Assembly: GCF_011075055.1 (NCBI RefSeq)
Contig: NC_058148.1
Span: forward strand, 14,501,969 to 14,565,968
Direction of reading: 5' to 3'
DNA from: Mangifera indica
Taxonomy: Eukaryota > Streptophyta > Magnoliopsida > Sapindales > Anacardiaceae
Length of the DNA stretch: 64,000 nt
Translations under genes and position numbers: made by a program
In this document: positions 1 to 12,900 of the stretch, in pieces
Position numbering within the stretch: the stretch's first letter is position 1
Layout of the letters: each line of letters starts with the position of its first letter
Notes under the pieces: model-generated
Database searches by the model: none
What the model was told of the DNA's origin: nothing
Seen by the model: the letters and a program-made list of their open reading frames with translations, nothing else

Positions 1-339
1 ACTTAAATCAATCTCTACTTGCCTTCTTTGGACTCCCATGGAAGTTGGGTACTTTTTAAGCCCTATTTTGATTAATGTTGTGAATAGCACAACCAAGAAT
101 TTTACTAAAGGTGGAGGGTGGTTAGCAGGAGCAACCTTAACAGGGAAAAATTGACCCTCTTCTACTGGCTTCTCTCTACATTGAGCTTGATCAATTTCCT
201 AGCCTATATGTTTGTTGCTAGAAGTTATAAGTGTAAACCTCCAAATACTGGTTCCTACTTAAAGCAATACTTACCATTAGGTGATCTTCAACTTGATAGA
301 ACTCTCCATGCTGCCTGTTGCCTTAATAAATGCGGCTGA
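1..339 (+). pseudogene. Decayed C-terminal end of an NPF (NRT1/PTR) transporter
   Basis: Three overlapping frames together read like the last membrane segments of a proton-coupled nitrate/peptide transporter of the NPF family. Frame one gives [15 protein letters not shown] and stops at a TAA near 57-59. The next frame continues with [20 protein letters not shown] and WLAGATL. The third continues with [20 protein letters not shown], then a hydrophobic helix, then ARSYKCK. Family members read GWLAGNNLN followed by a FYWLL helix and a basic tail, so the order is right. Two single-base losses, in the T-run near 52-56 and near 130, break the frame. The window edge hides the upstream part, so a longer degraded copy may lie outside. 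I infer a pseudogene; a sequencing error at the T-run could explain one shift but hardly both. Confidence 0.75.
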
Positions 340-2086
340 TAGTGTATTTATCTGGTCAATTTAATGCATGCAGATGTTGAAGAACTTTCACCAGCTAGTC
401 TCTAACCCGTCCCTGGTGACAATGATATGATGGCCATCACTTTTTGTGATGGCCTGTGGTGGTTAAAAGCTGGGAAATTCCGTGCAACCAGATGGGAAGT
501 TAAATTGAAGAAAAATGCAGATTCTGAAAGTGAATATTTGAAAATACAAAAGTGGGTTTGGTTCTACTAGGATATAATTTAATAGAGCCCAACCAAATAC
601 GATAGGTAGTTCAAATATTCTCACACCGCCATATCATATAAAGTTTTATTAGATAAAGAAATAAATTTGGACACATATTAACTCTACATGTACATGTATA
701 TTTCTACATTTTTAGGGGGAATCAGATTTGGTGAAGCTAGACCACTAAGTCATTCATGGAGAGATTAGTCCAGTAATCCATTCTTAGAGTCTTTCACTTC
801 AATACGAATATGTATTGAATATGTTAAAAAACGTTAATGTGTTTACTCAAATCTATGTGTTTGGGCATAGAGGTGAACATAACTGCTTATGTTCCATGTT
901 TAAGATTATATGCCCTAACATACTATTCTACAAGGATAAAATCCATGTGAGCATGCGTTGGTCTATCCACATGCAGGATTTCTGGGATTTGACCTTTGCT
1001 TGCCCATTAAGGATTCATTTACCACTCTCAGGAGATTCAGCATCCTACTTCGTCCAAAGAATTGGAAACAATAAATTTGTTTAAACACTTAACAGTTTAC
1101 CCAAAAAAAAAAAACCCAAAATTCCAGCTTAGAGATCAAGTTTGATTCCATCTAACTTGTTATTTCTCACGTGTTCTAAATGATCAAACTCAAATAGAAA
1201 CCCAAAATTCCAACTTAGTCAACACGTCTTCAACTCTAAGAACGGCTGGAGCTTATTGTAAAGCCAACCAAATCAAGACAAAGTCAAAGTCTCATCTAGA
1301 TGTCATTAGTCTACCATTATTTTCTGATTGATGTGGAAGCCTTACCGCATATAGAAGTAATCTTCCCCACATATTCTCTTCTTCTAAACCAAAACAATTC
1401 CCACTAGCTGCCATTCTTAACAGATACATACATTGAACAGTGAATTCAATCTACCCACTTTCCCAAAGTCAGATAAATTTGATCTCTTAAAAACAGAACA
1501 AACCGACCTCATTTTTGTATATTATATTGTTCATATGAAGCCAGACTACCAGAATTCAACTAACAACAACCATAATAAGTTCTGACGCAGCCCCACTTGT
1601 TTTTTAATCAATAAAGAAATGCCATCTTTGTCAAGCTCTCAACTTTGAACCAAATTCTGTCTCCCATTTTGATATGTCCACATCTGCTTTTTTACTTTGG
1701 CAAGGATTAAGATAAGTATCAGAAGGCAAAGCTGTCCACAAAAGCAGAAGGGTAGTTAAAGTCAAGGAAGGAACAGCTCAATAGGCTTCTCCCACGATAC
1801 AGATGATTAAACGACGTCGTAATGCAACAGTATGTATATGTTAGTCAACTACTTCTTACATTGCGCTGGATACGCGTACGCTGTAATAATTAGTATTCTC
1901 TTTGACGCGCTTTCTGAGCGTGGTTTCACCTTCTCCCTACATCGTCAACCTTACTCAACTGTGAAACTTCAAAACACATACTTAAAACGTTACTCAAATC
2001 GTTGAATCTTTTCCCTATTTGAAGTCGATCTTAATTGGAGACTAAGCTCTTGAAAAGAATATTTTTGTGTAATTTTGTATAAGTGT
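340..2086. other. Intergenic, upstream region of the kinase gene
   Basis: No gene is supported here. The stretch is AT-rich with short chance open frames (for example 815-1084) that resemble nothing I know and have no splice context. The last 300 bases, from about 1780, become less AT-rich and hold ACGT-core sequences (near 1813 and 1870). This would fit the promoter and 5' leader of the kinase gene, but I see no convincing TATA box. Confidence 0.5.
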
Positions 2087-5000
2087 ATGGAGACGAAGGC
2101 GCCAGCGAGGACGCTGTTAAAGCAGTCATCGTTAGCTCCGGATCGGCAGCGGAAGGAGGCGGAGCTGACGGATGGAGAAGGCGACGGAGAGGACATCAAG
2201 CCGGAGGTGAGGTTGATGTATTTGGCCAATGAGCGTGACTTGGAAGGCATAAACGAGCTCTTAGATTCAGGCATTGATGTAAATTTTCGCGATATTGATG
2301 ATCGTACGGCTCTCCACGTGGCGGCTTGCCAGGGCTTCGTGGAAGTTGTCGAATTGTTGCTCCAACGTGGCGCTGACGTGGACCCCAAGGATCGTTGGGG
2401 AAGCACGGTGAGTGAAGTAACATAATGAGAACCTTGTAATGGTTCTGGTCCGGTAATGTTAACGACTTATCTAATGTTGGATAAACAGCCTCTTGCAGAT
2501 GCTATATATTATAAAAACCATGATGTGATTAAACTTTTGGAGAAACATGGAGCAAAACCTCTGGTATGTTTTTGTTTTTAGTTTGATTTAGTGATTTGAA
2601 ATTATTATGAGCATAATTTTTAGACTCTGTATCTTTGAATTAATGTGTGTAGATGGCTCCAATGCATGTCAATCACGCCCGTGAAGTTCCAGAGTATGAA
2701 ATTGATGCTCATGAACTCGATTTTACTAATAGTGTTGATATTACTAAGGTAATTTCTCCCTCTTATGATATGATTTTATTTATATGCCATTTTGGACTTG
2801 TATTTGCTTGCTTCTGATGCTAAGTCGTTGTTGGAGATGTTACTCTATCAAAACTGTTATGCCATGAATCATGGGTTGCTTAATAATGCTAAGAAATTAT
2901 AGAAAAAGAAAACTGATGAAGTAATTCCTGGGAAAATTGAAAATGTAGAAATCTAGCTGCTTACTGTTAATGTTGCAAAATAGCATATGCTTGATTGACT
3001 TCTAGAATGCTGCAATTTCATCATTTTTATTCATTCTTGAAAATACAGAAGAATATGCAGCAAGAAGTTTCTGAATGGTTATTCTGAAATATTTTGCAGG
3101 GGACTTTCCGTATGGCATCATGGCGTGGAATTCAAGTTGCTGTAAAAAAGTTGGCGGAGGAAGTGATTTCTAATGAAGATAAAGTGTAGGTTTTTCAATA
3201 TTATGAAAATTTCTTTCTTTTTTGATGTATGACTCCATTCTTTGAATGTAGTTGATTTGTTACAGGAGGGCATTCAGGGATGAGCTTGCATTGCTTCAAA
3301 AGATTCGACATCCAAATGTAGTCCAATTTCTAGGTGCTGTAACACAAAGTAGTCCTATGATGATTGTGACAGAATATTTACCTAAGGTCTTTCCTTAACC
3401 TCCAATTAATTATATGTAGTAAAGCCTATTCAGAGTACATATGATCTTTTCTTTTTCCTTCTTTGGGCTTCTGATGTGTCTTCATTTTAACTTTTTTGCT
3501 ATCAGGCTTTCCTGCTTCTTTACGACTTCTGGCGATTGTTAATTTTGAGATTGATATTTTCAAAATATCAGTTTTGCTTGAAAACTTATCAGTGAAATGC
3601 ATCACATTTTTTAGAAACAATGACCAATTTATTGCTGTTGAATCTATATGCCGAATCTTTATGTAATAAAAGTTTCTTTCACAGCTCATCTTGAGGCTCC
3701 TTCTTTTCAAATCTGATTTGATATTGCAGGGAGATCTTCGTGCATTCTTGAAAAGAAAAGGAGCACTGAAGCAATCTACAGCTGTGAGATTTGCACTTGA
3801 TATTGCAAGGTTGTCACTGTATTATTGCGGCGAACTTTACTCTCACTTTTGGGCAGACCTTTTACTAACAATTTCGTATAGAGAATAAGGTTATGCGTGG
3901 TCATTGATAGAATTACCAAACATCAAGGTCTAATAGTTTCACAAAATGAAGTATGACAACAAATTTTTCTTGTCCATTCAAAGAGATAATGGCAATACAA
4001 AATTCTTGTTCCTCCTGTGAGGAAAATTATGAGGTTTTTCTACTTAATAGTCTAGTTTTAAGAGTTGGCTTTCAAATACTTCAATGAAGCTAGTGAAACA
4101 TGGCTCTCAAATCTTTATAGACAGAGAAAGAATGCTGTCCAACATCTCATGTATGAATCAAGCTTATATTTGACAGATAATCTAACTTGCCAAAATGTTC
4201 GTTTTTCAAAATTGAACACTTTGTGTACAGATTCGCTTACTCAATGATATTTGAGAAATGTGAGAACTTCATGATGTCATCTTTGCTTCAATTTTTGAAG
4301 GAAACTATCAATTGCATTACATAAGTCTAAACCCATACTTTAAAATCTTAGATGCTGCTTGCAAAAAGAACTATGGCTTAAAATAATGCATCCTGTTATT
4401 TAACATCATTTGTTTTCTGTCAATTGCTTGATCCCTGCAGTTATCTGGGAAATTATTTCATTCTTTGGACTTTAGCTGAAACATCGTTATGTCTGTCAAA
4501 TTTGCAGGGGAATGAATTATTTGCATGAGAATAAACCAGTCCCAATCATTCACCGTGATCTTGAGCCTTCGTGAGTTCTTATTCTGCATATGATATTGTC
4601 TTTCCTAGGTAAAATATTTGGCATTGTCAGTTTTCTGATGTTAGCCCCTTTCTGTGTTGCTTACTGGGACCTACCAGAAATATATTGCGGGATGATTCTG
4701 GACATCCTAAAGTTGCAGACTTTGGAGTTAGCAAGTTGCTCACTGTTAAAGAAGATAAACCTCTTATTTGTGAAGACGCTTCATGTTAGTGCTGCTTCTT
4801 GTCATGATCTTCCTATACTCGATTCATTTGAAATCCTTTTATAAAGTGTCATTTCTTTCCAGTACTATTATGTAGAGTTACTTTCTCTTCATTCAGTAAA
4901 ACTGATCTCTGTTGCTTTATCTTATTAATTGAAGTTAAAATTAGATATTGTAGATTGTAAGTGAAATTTATTATTTTTCATCAACAGGTCGGTATGTGGC

Positions 5001-7305
5001 TCCCGAGGTTTTCAGAAATGAAGAGTATGATACCAAAGTAGATGTATTCTCATTTGCTTTAATTGTGCAGGAGGTAAAATTTTATTAATCTTTACCTCAG
5101 GACATAAACAATACAGAAAGGGTTGACTCCTCGTTGAATAGATATCATTTATCTTCAATAGCAAATTAATGTCTTTGGGATCAAGGCTAACATCTCACTC
5201 AGTTCTTTGAAATAATCATTTCTAAGTTCTAATAATATTTCCCCCACAAACTGATCAATTAAATTAATCTGGCATTTCTTTCCTTCTAGTTCATATTATA
5301 TATGTACATTCTTAAGTTAGAATTTTGTAGAAGGTTTACTGGTTGTGATTAGTTACTTTTAGCCACTGAAGTTTCTGAGCCTAATGGATTATGATGTTTC
5401 TATTTAGAATGACAGGCTTCATAATTCATGTTTTTTTCATGTTGTAAATCAGATGATTGAAGGTTACCCGCCATTTTGCATGAAGCAAGATAATGAAGTA
5501 CCTAAAGCATATGTTGCTGGACAGCGTCCACCTTTTAAAGCTCCTGCAAAACGTTATGCACATGGACTTAAAGAGTAAGTTCTACTTGTTTGCTAGATAC
5601 ACATTCAAAGTGTTACTTAATACTTTTATGATAAATAAAATGGTTATGATCTAGCTTATTATTTTTAGCTCTCTTTAGAGAGTGTCTTTTTGTTTTGGTT
5701 TTGTAGATCTGCTTTTGTTATTCATATTACCTGTGATAAATAAGATTCTGAAGGGAAAATGCTGGTTGAGAACTTCTTTCTTTTTAGTCTATGGTTTCAG
5801 AATCTAGAAAACTTCTTTCTTGGTTCAGTTTAGATGTATAGTTTGACTAAACTTGTTATAATGGTGAACTGTTGGACTAGTTCAGTTTAGATGTATACTT
5901 TGACTAAACTAGTTAGAATGGTGAACAGTTGGATGCAACTAGCAAGAAATCTTTTTCTTCTCTTATTCTGCATTATTTTAAAGTTCTGCTGGCAAACTGT
6001 GGAATTAGACTCCACTTACAAGGGCTTGTCATCAATGGGATATTCAGCTGAAATTAATAGCAAACATCTTCTTAAGTCCATAAAAATGTTATTTTTAGAT
6101 CCACAAAGATTTTAAAACCATGCCAAATAGAAAGAAGGAACAAAACATAAAGCAAGTACATGATTTCTATTTCCTATTTTCTGCTGGAAATTGAGGACTC
6201 ATAAACTTATAAATGTGGAACTATTTTTCACCTTTATTTTCTAGTTCATGTATGCATTCATTGCTCTCTAGGACATTATTAATGTAATTTTATAATTTGG
6301 ATGTATGAGATTATATAGTGTTCAATATCTAACTTATCCTAAAGATAAACACTTGCCAGACAATGATTGAACGCCCCAGCGTTCCAACAAATACAACGAT
6401 GTCATCTGTACAAAAATATATGCTCTGTGTAGTTATACATTTAAATTTCCTTGAATGCAAACTATTTCTAGTTTTTAACTGCTTTTTTCGCTGAGAAGTT
6501 CTCTCATAGACCACAAATGATTCGTGCACTGTCAATTAAAGTTATTTCTCTGGGAAAACCTCAACCCAACTGCTGGATTCTGTCAAGGTTTTATATGTTT
6601 AAGAATAAATCAAACTTTTAATCATGTCTTATGCTTGCAGGTTGATTGAAGAATGCTGGAATGAGAAGCCAACTAAGCGACCGACATTCCGGCAAATAAT
6701 AACAAGACTGGAATCCATTGATAACAGTATTGGTCATAAGAGGCGATGGAAGGTATCTCTCTCTCTCTCTCTCTTTATGTGAGTGACTATTCTAATGAAC
6801 CTTTATATCATACTTTACCAGTAATATGAACCACATTTGATGAATCCATAAGTATTGATGACACCAAACATTACTAAAATCCAGTATTTTCTCGATGCCA
6901 GTATATGTATAATGATGATCATCATCTGAATACATGTATATACATATATGCTACCGACTTAACCTAAATCCGTTGGTGTTATGGGCTGTTTAGAGTGTTC
7001 TGATTGTCTTGTTGTATGGTCAATGTCGTTTTTCTTTTTATTAAATATTATTCAACTACTCATTTGGCAATCTGATGGACTATTTTTAAGTAAATTGTTT
7101 TACTAATTAGCTTGACCTCTTGGAGAACAGGGTATTTTGTTAGTAGGTTACTGTTATTGTACAACTAAGAAGGCATCGTAATTAACTATCAAATATACAG
7201 GTCAAGACACTGAAATGCTTACATAATTTGGAGGCCCTTCTAAAGAAAGATCATTCCAGTCCTAGTAGCCAAAGTAATTCATCTAGTTCAAATAGGAGCA
7301 TATGA
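2087..7305 (+). CDS. BHP: Ankyrin-repeat Raf-like protein kinase (integrin-linked kinase family, BHP/VIK type)
   Basis: Twelve coding exons join in frame to 457 residues: 2087-2407, 2489-2563, 2653-2748, 3100-3185, 3266-3386, 3730-3809, 4508-4570, 4678-4784, 4988-5073, 5453-5574, 6641-6752, 7201-7305. Residues 40-130 hold ankyrin repeats ([20 protein letters not shown]). A kinase domain follows from about 160 to 415: VAVKK with Lys180, HRDLEP at 275-280, DFG at 295-297, APEVF, and the CW..KP..RPTF block near the end. This is the plant group C Raf-like kinase layout. The start is the first ATG in the frame; codon 2075 upstream is only TTG. The closest match I recall is Arabidopsis At4g18950 (BHP), a kinase in guard-cell blue-light signalling, so a soluble cytosolic Ser/Thr kinase is expected. 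The usual Lys of HRDLKP is Glu, as I recall for this subgroup. The C-terminal tail is Ser-rich. Intron 10 (1,066 bases) is the longest. Confidence 0.92.
5824..5938. repeat. Tandem duplication, period 57, in kinase intron 10
   Basis: A unit beginning TTCAGTTTAGATGTATA at 5824 is repeated at 5881 with a few substitutions, giving two head-to-tail copies. It lies in the intron between 5575 and 6640 and does not touch a splice site. Confidence 0.8.
6753..6774. repeat. (TC)n microsatellite at the start of kinase intron 11
   Basis: A run of alternating T and C follows the 5' splice site of the last intron directly (GTATCTCTCTC). It is short and probably variable between plants. Confidence 0.85.
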
Positions 7306-7887
7306 AGAATCGAGGATCAATCTGCTATTAGTTTGTAAGTTTGCCAATGGTTTCCTTTTCCAATCAGGTAGAGGACGGTATAGCTTTTCTTATTTCCAAA
7401 ATTTCACATGTAGCCAATGAAAATTCTCTTCCTGATTTTTAGCTCCCCCTCTGATTTTGTGGCGTGAAGATCCTATTTCTACAAAGTATTTATAGCTCTG
7501 TACATTATGTGCATATTGGCAATCTTAAATTTCATCTCTATTTTAACTTTGGATTTGATTCAAACCGATTTGAACTTGAATTTTTGGCTCAATTTGAGCT
7601 TGGTTCATTCAATCCAAATTCGAATATGAGCTCAAATATTTCAAATCGAGTCCAGGCTAGATTTAAAGATAGAATCTGTATAATGTGAAATGAGTTTGGT
7701 TCAATGTCTTTACCTTGGGAAGTGAGAAATCATTCTGAAACTACCAACTTTATAAATGTAAGAATTGATGTCAACTAGGTTATAATTTCAGGAAGATTCA
7801 ATGGACCACATAAAAATTATTGCACTTGTGTAGAAAGTTAATACCAAATTCGAAATTGAATGCAATCATGTGATAGACCATTATATT

Positions 7888-7931
7888 CCATGAATATAAA
7901 TATAAATATAAATATAAATATAATATATATA

Positions 7932-7964
<33 letters not shown>

Positions 7965-7975
7965 ATGTATATGTG
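7888..7975. repeat. Compound microsatellite (ATAAAT)n(AT)n(GT)n(ATGT)n
   Basis: Four short-unit runs follow each other without interruption. The open frame read across it on the minus strand (HIHTYIHTYTHTHTYIYYIY) is a product of the repeat, not a gene. Confidence 0.9.
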
Positions 7976-9720
7976 TTGAGTTTTCTTCTTTTTTTCTCAT
8001 ATAAGATGGTGACAATTCCACCATTTGGGTTACTCTGAACTTGGATGAAGCAATTTTGTCAAACCAGTTCGAAATCTGAGTTTTCAATTTTTCTGGGTCT
8101 GTTTGGTTTTCGCATTCTTTCTTTGACAAGAACTTGACTCATCCATTTTCTGGCATTTTACTCTTTCTCTAATCAGTTGGATGTGATTCGAACTAGTTCA
8201 AACGGTTTGTTTTATAAAAGTAAATTCAATCATTTATTCAAATTTAACTCACTCGGTCCAAATTTGAATGTGAACTTAAATAACTTTGATCAAATTCAAC
8301 CCTTACAAAAATAGCTTCATGGCTACTTTCTCAGTTCATTTCTAATTCAAGAGGACTTCAAAAAAATTAAGGAAAACAAAATATTTGGAAGTGAAAAAGA
8401 GAGAGGCCCTTAAATATAAATGAGAAGTACGAATTTGATAGAATTTAAAAAGAAACTTCATTTGAAAAAAAAAAAATGATGGTTCCCTTTTGTATTATTG
8501 CCTTACACCAAAAAGGGTTGTCATTAATCAGAGGTTCTGAATTAAGAATTATTAAGTGCTTTAAATTGAGCCAGGTCCACAATACAACATCAATATTCCA
8601 TCATGTAGGACCATTTATGTGATTGGAATAATAGCATTAGTTATACCAAATCAATCATTATTTCAGTATAATCAAACATAAATCACATATATAATTAAGT
8701 TAAATTTCCATATTTGCTTAGTTATATAGATAATTTTCAAAATGTGAATTTATTTTTAATTTATATCATTTCAAAATAAAATTAGTTCATTCATAGTCTA
8801 TATAGTGTTCATGAAAAAAATTACACCAACTGAAAAGCATACTATAAGATGTAATTTAGTGCAAGCAAGTAATGAACAAGTATAACATGATATTTTTAAA
8901 ATGATTTGATTTATTATTACAAAAGTTTATATTTGTTATTATATTATTGATATGCTTTAACAGGGTAACAATATATATGCTTATTTAGTAGTATGTCATA
9001 TCACTTTTACTTTAATCCAATTCCTTTACTATGGAAAGTAGGTCATCCCAAATTATTTAAAAAAAAAAAATTATTTTCCCTATAATCTTGTGAATATGGG
9101 AAATTGAGTTTCACAAGTTAAGAAAATTGTGAGGATGATTGAATCTATAAAATTTTATAATTTCTACTATGTTCAGATATTAACATATTAACATTAATGA
9201 GGATCATGGGAAGGGAAAACAAACAAGAAAATAGTTTAAACATGATCAAACAAAAAAGTGAAAAAAAAAAAAAAAAACCCTAAACTACCAGGTAGAGTCC
9301 TCTTGTCCATTCATGAATAGAGAAAGGTTTTCAATTGCCGACCTGATTAGACTTCATGGAAATCAAATTTCCCAATTTGGAGGTTTCAAAACGAGCAAGG
9401 CAATCGACTGCTTTGTTATTTTCAATATTTTTGCAGTGAAGTTCCATGTGAGATTGCTAGGAAAGAAAATTCACGTGCGCAACATGACATCTCCTTCATG
9501 GGCAGTAAAGCAAAGAGAAAATGAACTAGACATTGTACACAATTTTTGACGGTTCATTCTCAGCCAAAATCTGTGAGATTATGTCTAAAATTAATAACCA
9601 AATAGGAAATGTGGATTATGCATGCTAAAATATTGCAGTCGGCCATGGCATTATTTCAGTAATGGTGTCACACATTCACGCTACTAGAAGGGAATCCCTA
9701 AGATGCATGCTAAAAATGGA

Positions 9721-9737
9721 ATACATACATACATACA

Positions 9738-9767
<30 letters not shown>
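9721..9767. repeat. (ATAC)n microsatellite abutting the hairpin
   Basis: About eleven copies of a four-base unit end within a few bases of the perfect inverted repeat that begins at 9768. Confidence 0.92.
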
Positions 9768-9769
<2 letters not shown>

Positions 9770-9925
9770 AGGTTCCCGGCAAGCCATTGTGTCACAACGT
9801 AATGCTAATTCCAGTGCAATTTTCCTCGTTGGTGTTCATTGAGCTCGAAGGAACCGTTTTTCCAAGAGGAAAATTGCACTGGAATTAGCATTACGTTGTG
9901 ACACAATGGCTTGCCGGGAACCTTA
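9768..9925. repeat. Perfect inverted repeat: two 60-base arms, 38-base spacer (possible small-RNA hairpin)
   Basis: The left arm (9768-9827, starting TAAGGTTCCCGGCAAGCC) is the exact reverse complement of the right arm (9866-9925, ending GGCTTGCCGGGAACCTTA); I compared all 60 positions and found no mismatch. The spacer (9828-9865) can extend the stem through TTGG/CCAA after one bulged G and has a GAGCTC palindrome near its middle. The arms are clearly richer in G and C than the surrounding DNA, which is unlike a typical AT-rich foldback transposon. Transcribed from either strand it would fold into a long perfect stem. It could be a young miRNA or siRNA gene born by inverted duplication, or a recent foldback insertion. 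I do not recognise the sequence as a known miRNA family. Confidence 0.93.
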
Positions 9926-12900
9926 AATTCTTCTCCCCAAGCACATATAATTATTCATATTTTGATGTGGGTGAATTTGTGATTAAGAAATTGAACGATT
10001 ATCTAAAAGCACATAATTAGGGGAGTTGATTTAGGAAGGAAAATGAAGGGAGAAAGAATGGGGGGGCAGGCATATTAATTGTCACAAAAGTAGAGCAAAT
10101 CAAAGGTAAACATGTGAATCCACATAATTAAATATATGAGCAAGCAAGTAGATGGTGATGAGTAAGACAACTATATTGCACATTCCAAATGAGGTTCATT
10201 AATATTGGAGGAAGGTTATGCATATCTATCTCTTAAAGCAATCTTTTTTTACTTCTAGGTTGTGTAACACCGTTTTGGAACATGAAAATGTTGCAGTAGG
10301 AAGGCTACTCTTTCAACACACCTTTCCATAAGCTTCTGTATATGAATATGTATTACTTTGAGCCGGACCAAACATGTGAAGTCCCCGAACCTTGCTTAGA
10401 ATCATTTTCAGTCACATCTATGCCCAATTTGCTAATACTGGAAACACAACGACAAAGAGAAAGAATCCAAACTCAAATAGTTGGCCTAATATTGGAAAAG
10501 TTAGCAGATTAACTACAGTTATGTTCTTTGATTGATGCTTATACCTAGCAACCCAGTTGAGTTTTTGTCTATCTAATGTTCAACAAGTATTGCGTAAGTA
10601 CTTAAACTTTCAACTTAAGTTTTCTTTTATCCACAAACTTTGTTGCTTATTAAGGTAGTTTATTTAATTAATTGTGTGTCATCACTTACACAGCACGTAT
10701 CAGAATAGTATTGACATAATACTTGAATCTCAATTACATTATTATTATGATTATTTTATGCTCATGACTATATATACAAATTAATTGTGTATTCAAACGC
10801 GATGATATAAATTAATATTACATTAGTCAATATTTTATAATCTCAAGTGTAAAGTATGGAATTCCACTTCAAAGAGCATAAACATTTCATATGGGATTTT
10901 AATTTATGTAATTTTAAGTTATCCAACCTCAACGGCTAATTTTTGAAATGTGATTTTTTTAAAGTTTTTATATTTAATAATTAGCATCACATTTATTATC
11001 ATATTTTTTAGTTATAATCGTATGACAAGTGTTTACGTAGAACTAACATAAAACAAATGATAGTCTATCTATTTGAATATTAGGGTTACATAGTATGATG
11101 ATAGGTATAATTCTTTCAAATTTGGTATCATCGAATAATTATATATATGCCGGCATTAAAGAATCACTCTTAATGAGAAGGAAAAGAGTCTTAGCTAACA
11201 TAGTTAAGGCTATGGTATGGCTTATAATTAAAGAAGGATAATACACAATGACAATACTCAATTCAAGTGCATTATCTGTACCACTCATTCATATATATTG
11301 GCAGGGTCTGCCGATTATCAAATTAATATTATAGAGTTGGATATTACATGTTATTAAATTACAAGTGTTATTATGGAAAGAGTCCAGGATAATCAATAGT
11401 AGTGCGATTTTCAAGGGTACCATATATATGGAGCTTTAAGTGAAGATGTGAAGTGATTGACCATTCTTGGATTAACTATAATATATGAAATGAATGCAAA
11501 AATTAATTATTATTATTCTTCTTCAAGAAACTTTATTTTAAATGAAAATAAATTATTTAACTGCCTTACAATTCATCTAACTTGTGGGTTAAACCATCAA
11601 TTGCACACCAGCAGGCACTTGGGTAAAATCTCTTTTCAATGACATATCATCCTTTTTGCTTATTAGTTTAAAATTATCTTTTTTTAATCTAATTGAGTTT
11701 AAATTGATCTTATTAAATAAGTGAAAACTCAATTTTAATAATTGATTATATAATTATTATATTAGATAAGTCAAAAATTTAATTTTAATATACAATTAAT
11801 ATATTTTACACCAATACCATTTTTTATTATTCAGAATTTTTTGTTTTTACCACTCAAACTACCGTTGGAGGCACCCTGACAATTCTTGTGTTTTGTTGTT
11901 GTCCATGTTTCCTTAAATGAACACTACTTTAGCTAAAATGAAATTCAACAACTTTGTCTTGTTTTGTTTTGGAGTCTTCATCCTTGCACCAATCTCGTGT
12001 TTGATGGAACAAGTCAAAACCATTGCTTTAGCCCTTTGAGCTACTGCCCCTGCCCTCCCTTTCTTACCAAACAAAGCTTTTAAACCTCAACTTTCCTTCC
12101 AAATTTCTATATATACATACACTTCATTATAGGTTTTGATACATAAAAATATGGAGCAATAACTCTTGGCATCAGTCCCTACATACATAATTTAATTGAG
12201 AGTGATTTACATTTTCCCACCAAAGTTTAGCCTTAAAAACTTTGGACCCATTAAATATATAAATCAAATATTCCCATCCAAAACTTAATTCCGTGTAAAA
12301 ATTGCTATAATGGAAAAATAGTAATTTCATCATTCAAAAATTTTGAAATAAAAAAATACTCATTAAGAAATCTCACATCAATGTTTTAAATATAATGTTT
12401 GATATTTTTACAAGTTTAAAATCTTATAATTCAACTTTGGAAACCTTAGCTACCAAACTGCTATTTATCCAAACTCAAACTCATTAGAAATATTATCCGC
12501 CCACTCATGCAAATCCAAACCCAGCAATTAGAAGCCCATAAATGACAATTTGACCCTTTTAAAAGTTTAAAAACATGTAATACAATCTCTATAATTCAAG
12601 TTTTAAAACTCTAACCACCACAATCGTAGCCCATCCAAAGCCACCAAAATTGCCACCCTCCTAAACCCAAATGTCAAACACACTAGAACCCCCATACATG
12701 ATAGATTAGCCTTTTTACAAGTTTTTGAACTTGTAATTCAAGTTTGTAAACCCTAACTATCATAACCACCACCACCCATCCAAATGAAAATCCATCACAA
12801 ACTTAATTTATAGGTACTTTGTTCCTAAAAGTATCAAAGTCTTTGAGACAATATCTACTTAGTCTATAAGGAATTTAATGTAAGGAATTTGATTGGATTT

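Larger units (their letters stand above)
7306..9767. other. Intergenic DNA with microsatellites and decayed dispersed repeat
   Basis: No gene is seen. At 7540-7680 and again at 8190-8300 there is sequence rich in TTTGAACTTGAATTT-like words. The same kind of DNA recurs at 22.1, 50.9, 52.2, 56.2, 62.6 and 63.2 kb, so it is a dispersed repeat. From 7890 to 7975 lies a compound microsatellite: ATAAAT units, TA steps, GT steps and ATGT units. The rest is AT-rich. The tetranucleotide run (ATAC)n fills 9721-9767. Confidence 0.6.

Noticed and set aside
7881..8129. Minus-strand frame with HTYIHTY repeats
   Set aside because: Translation of a microsatellite.
9768..9925. Hairpin as miR169 because of TTGCCGG
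   Set aside because: Only seven bases agree with the 3' end of miR169 and the rest does not match; I do not assign it to a known family.
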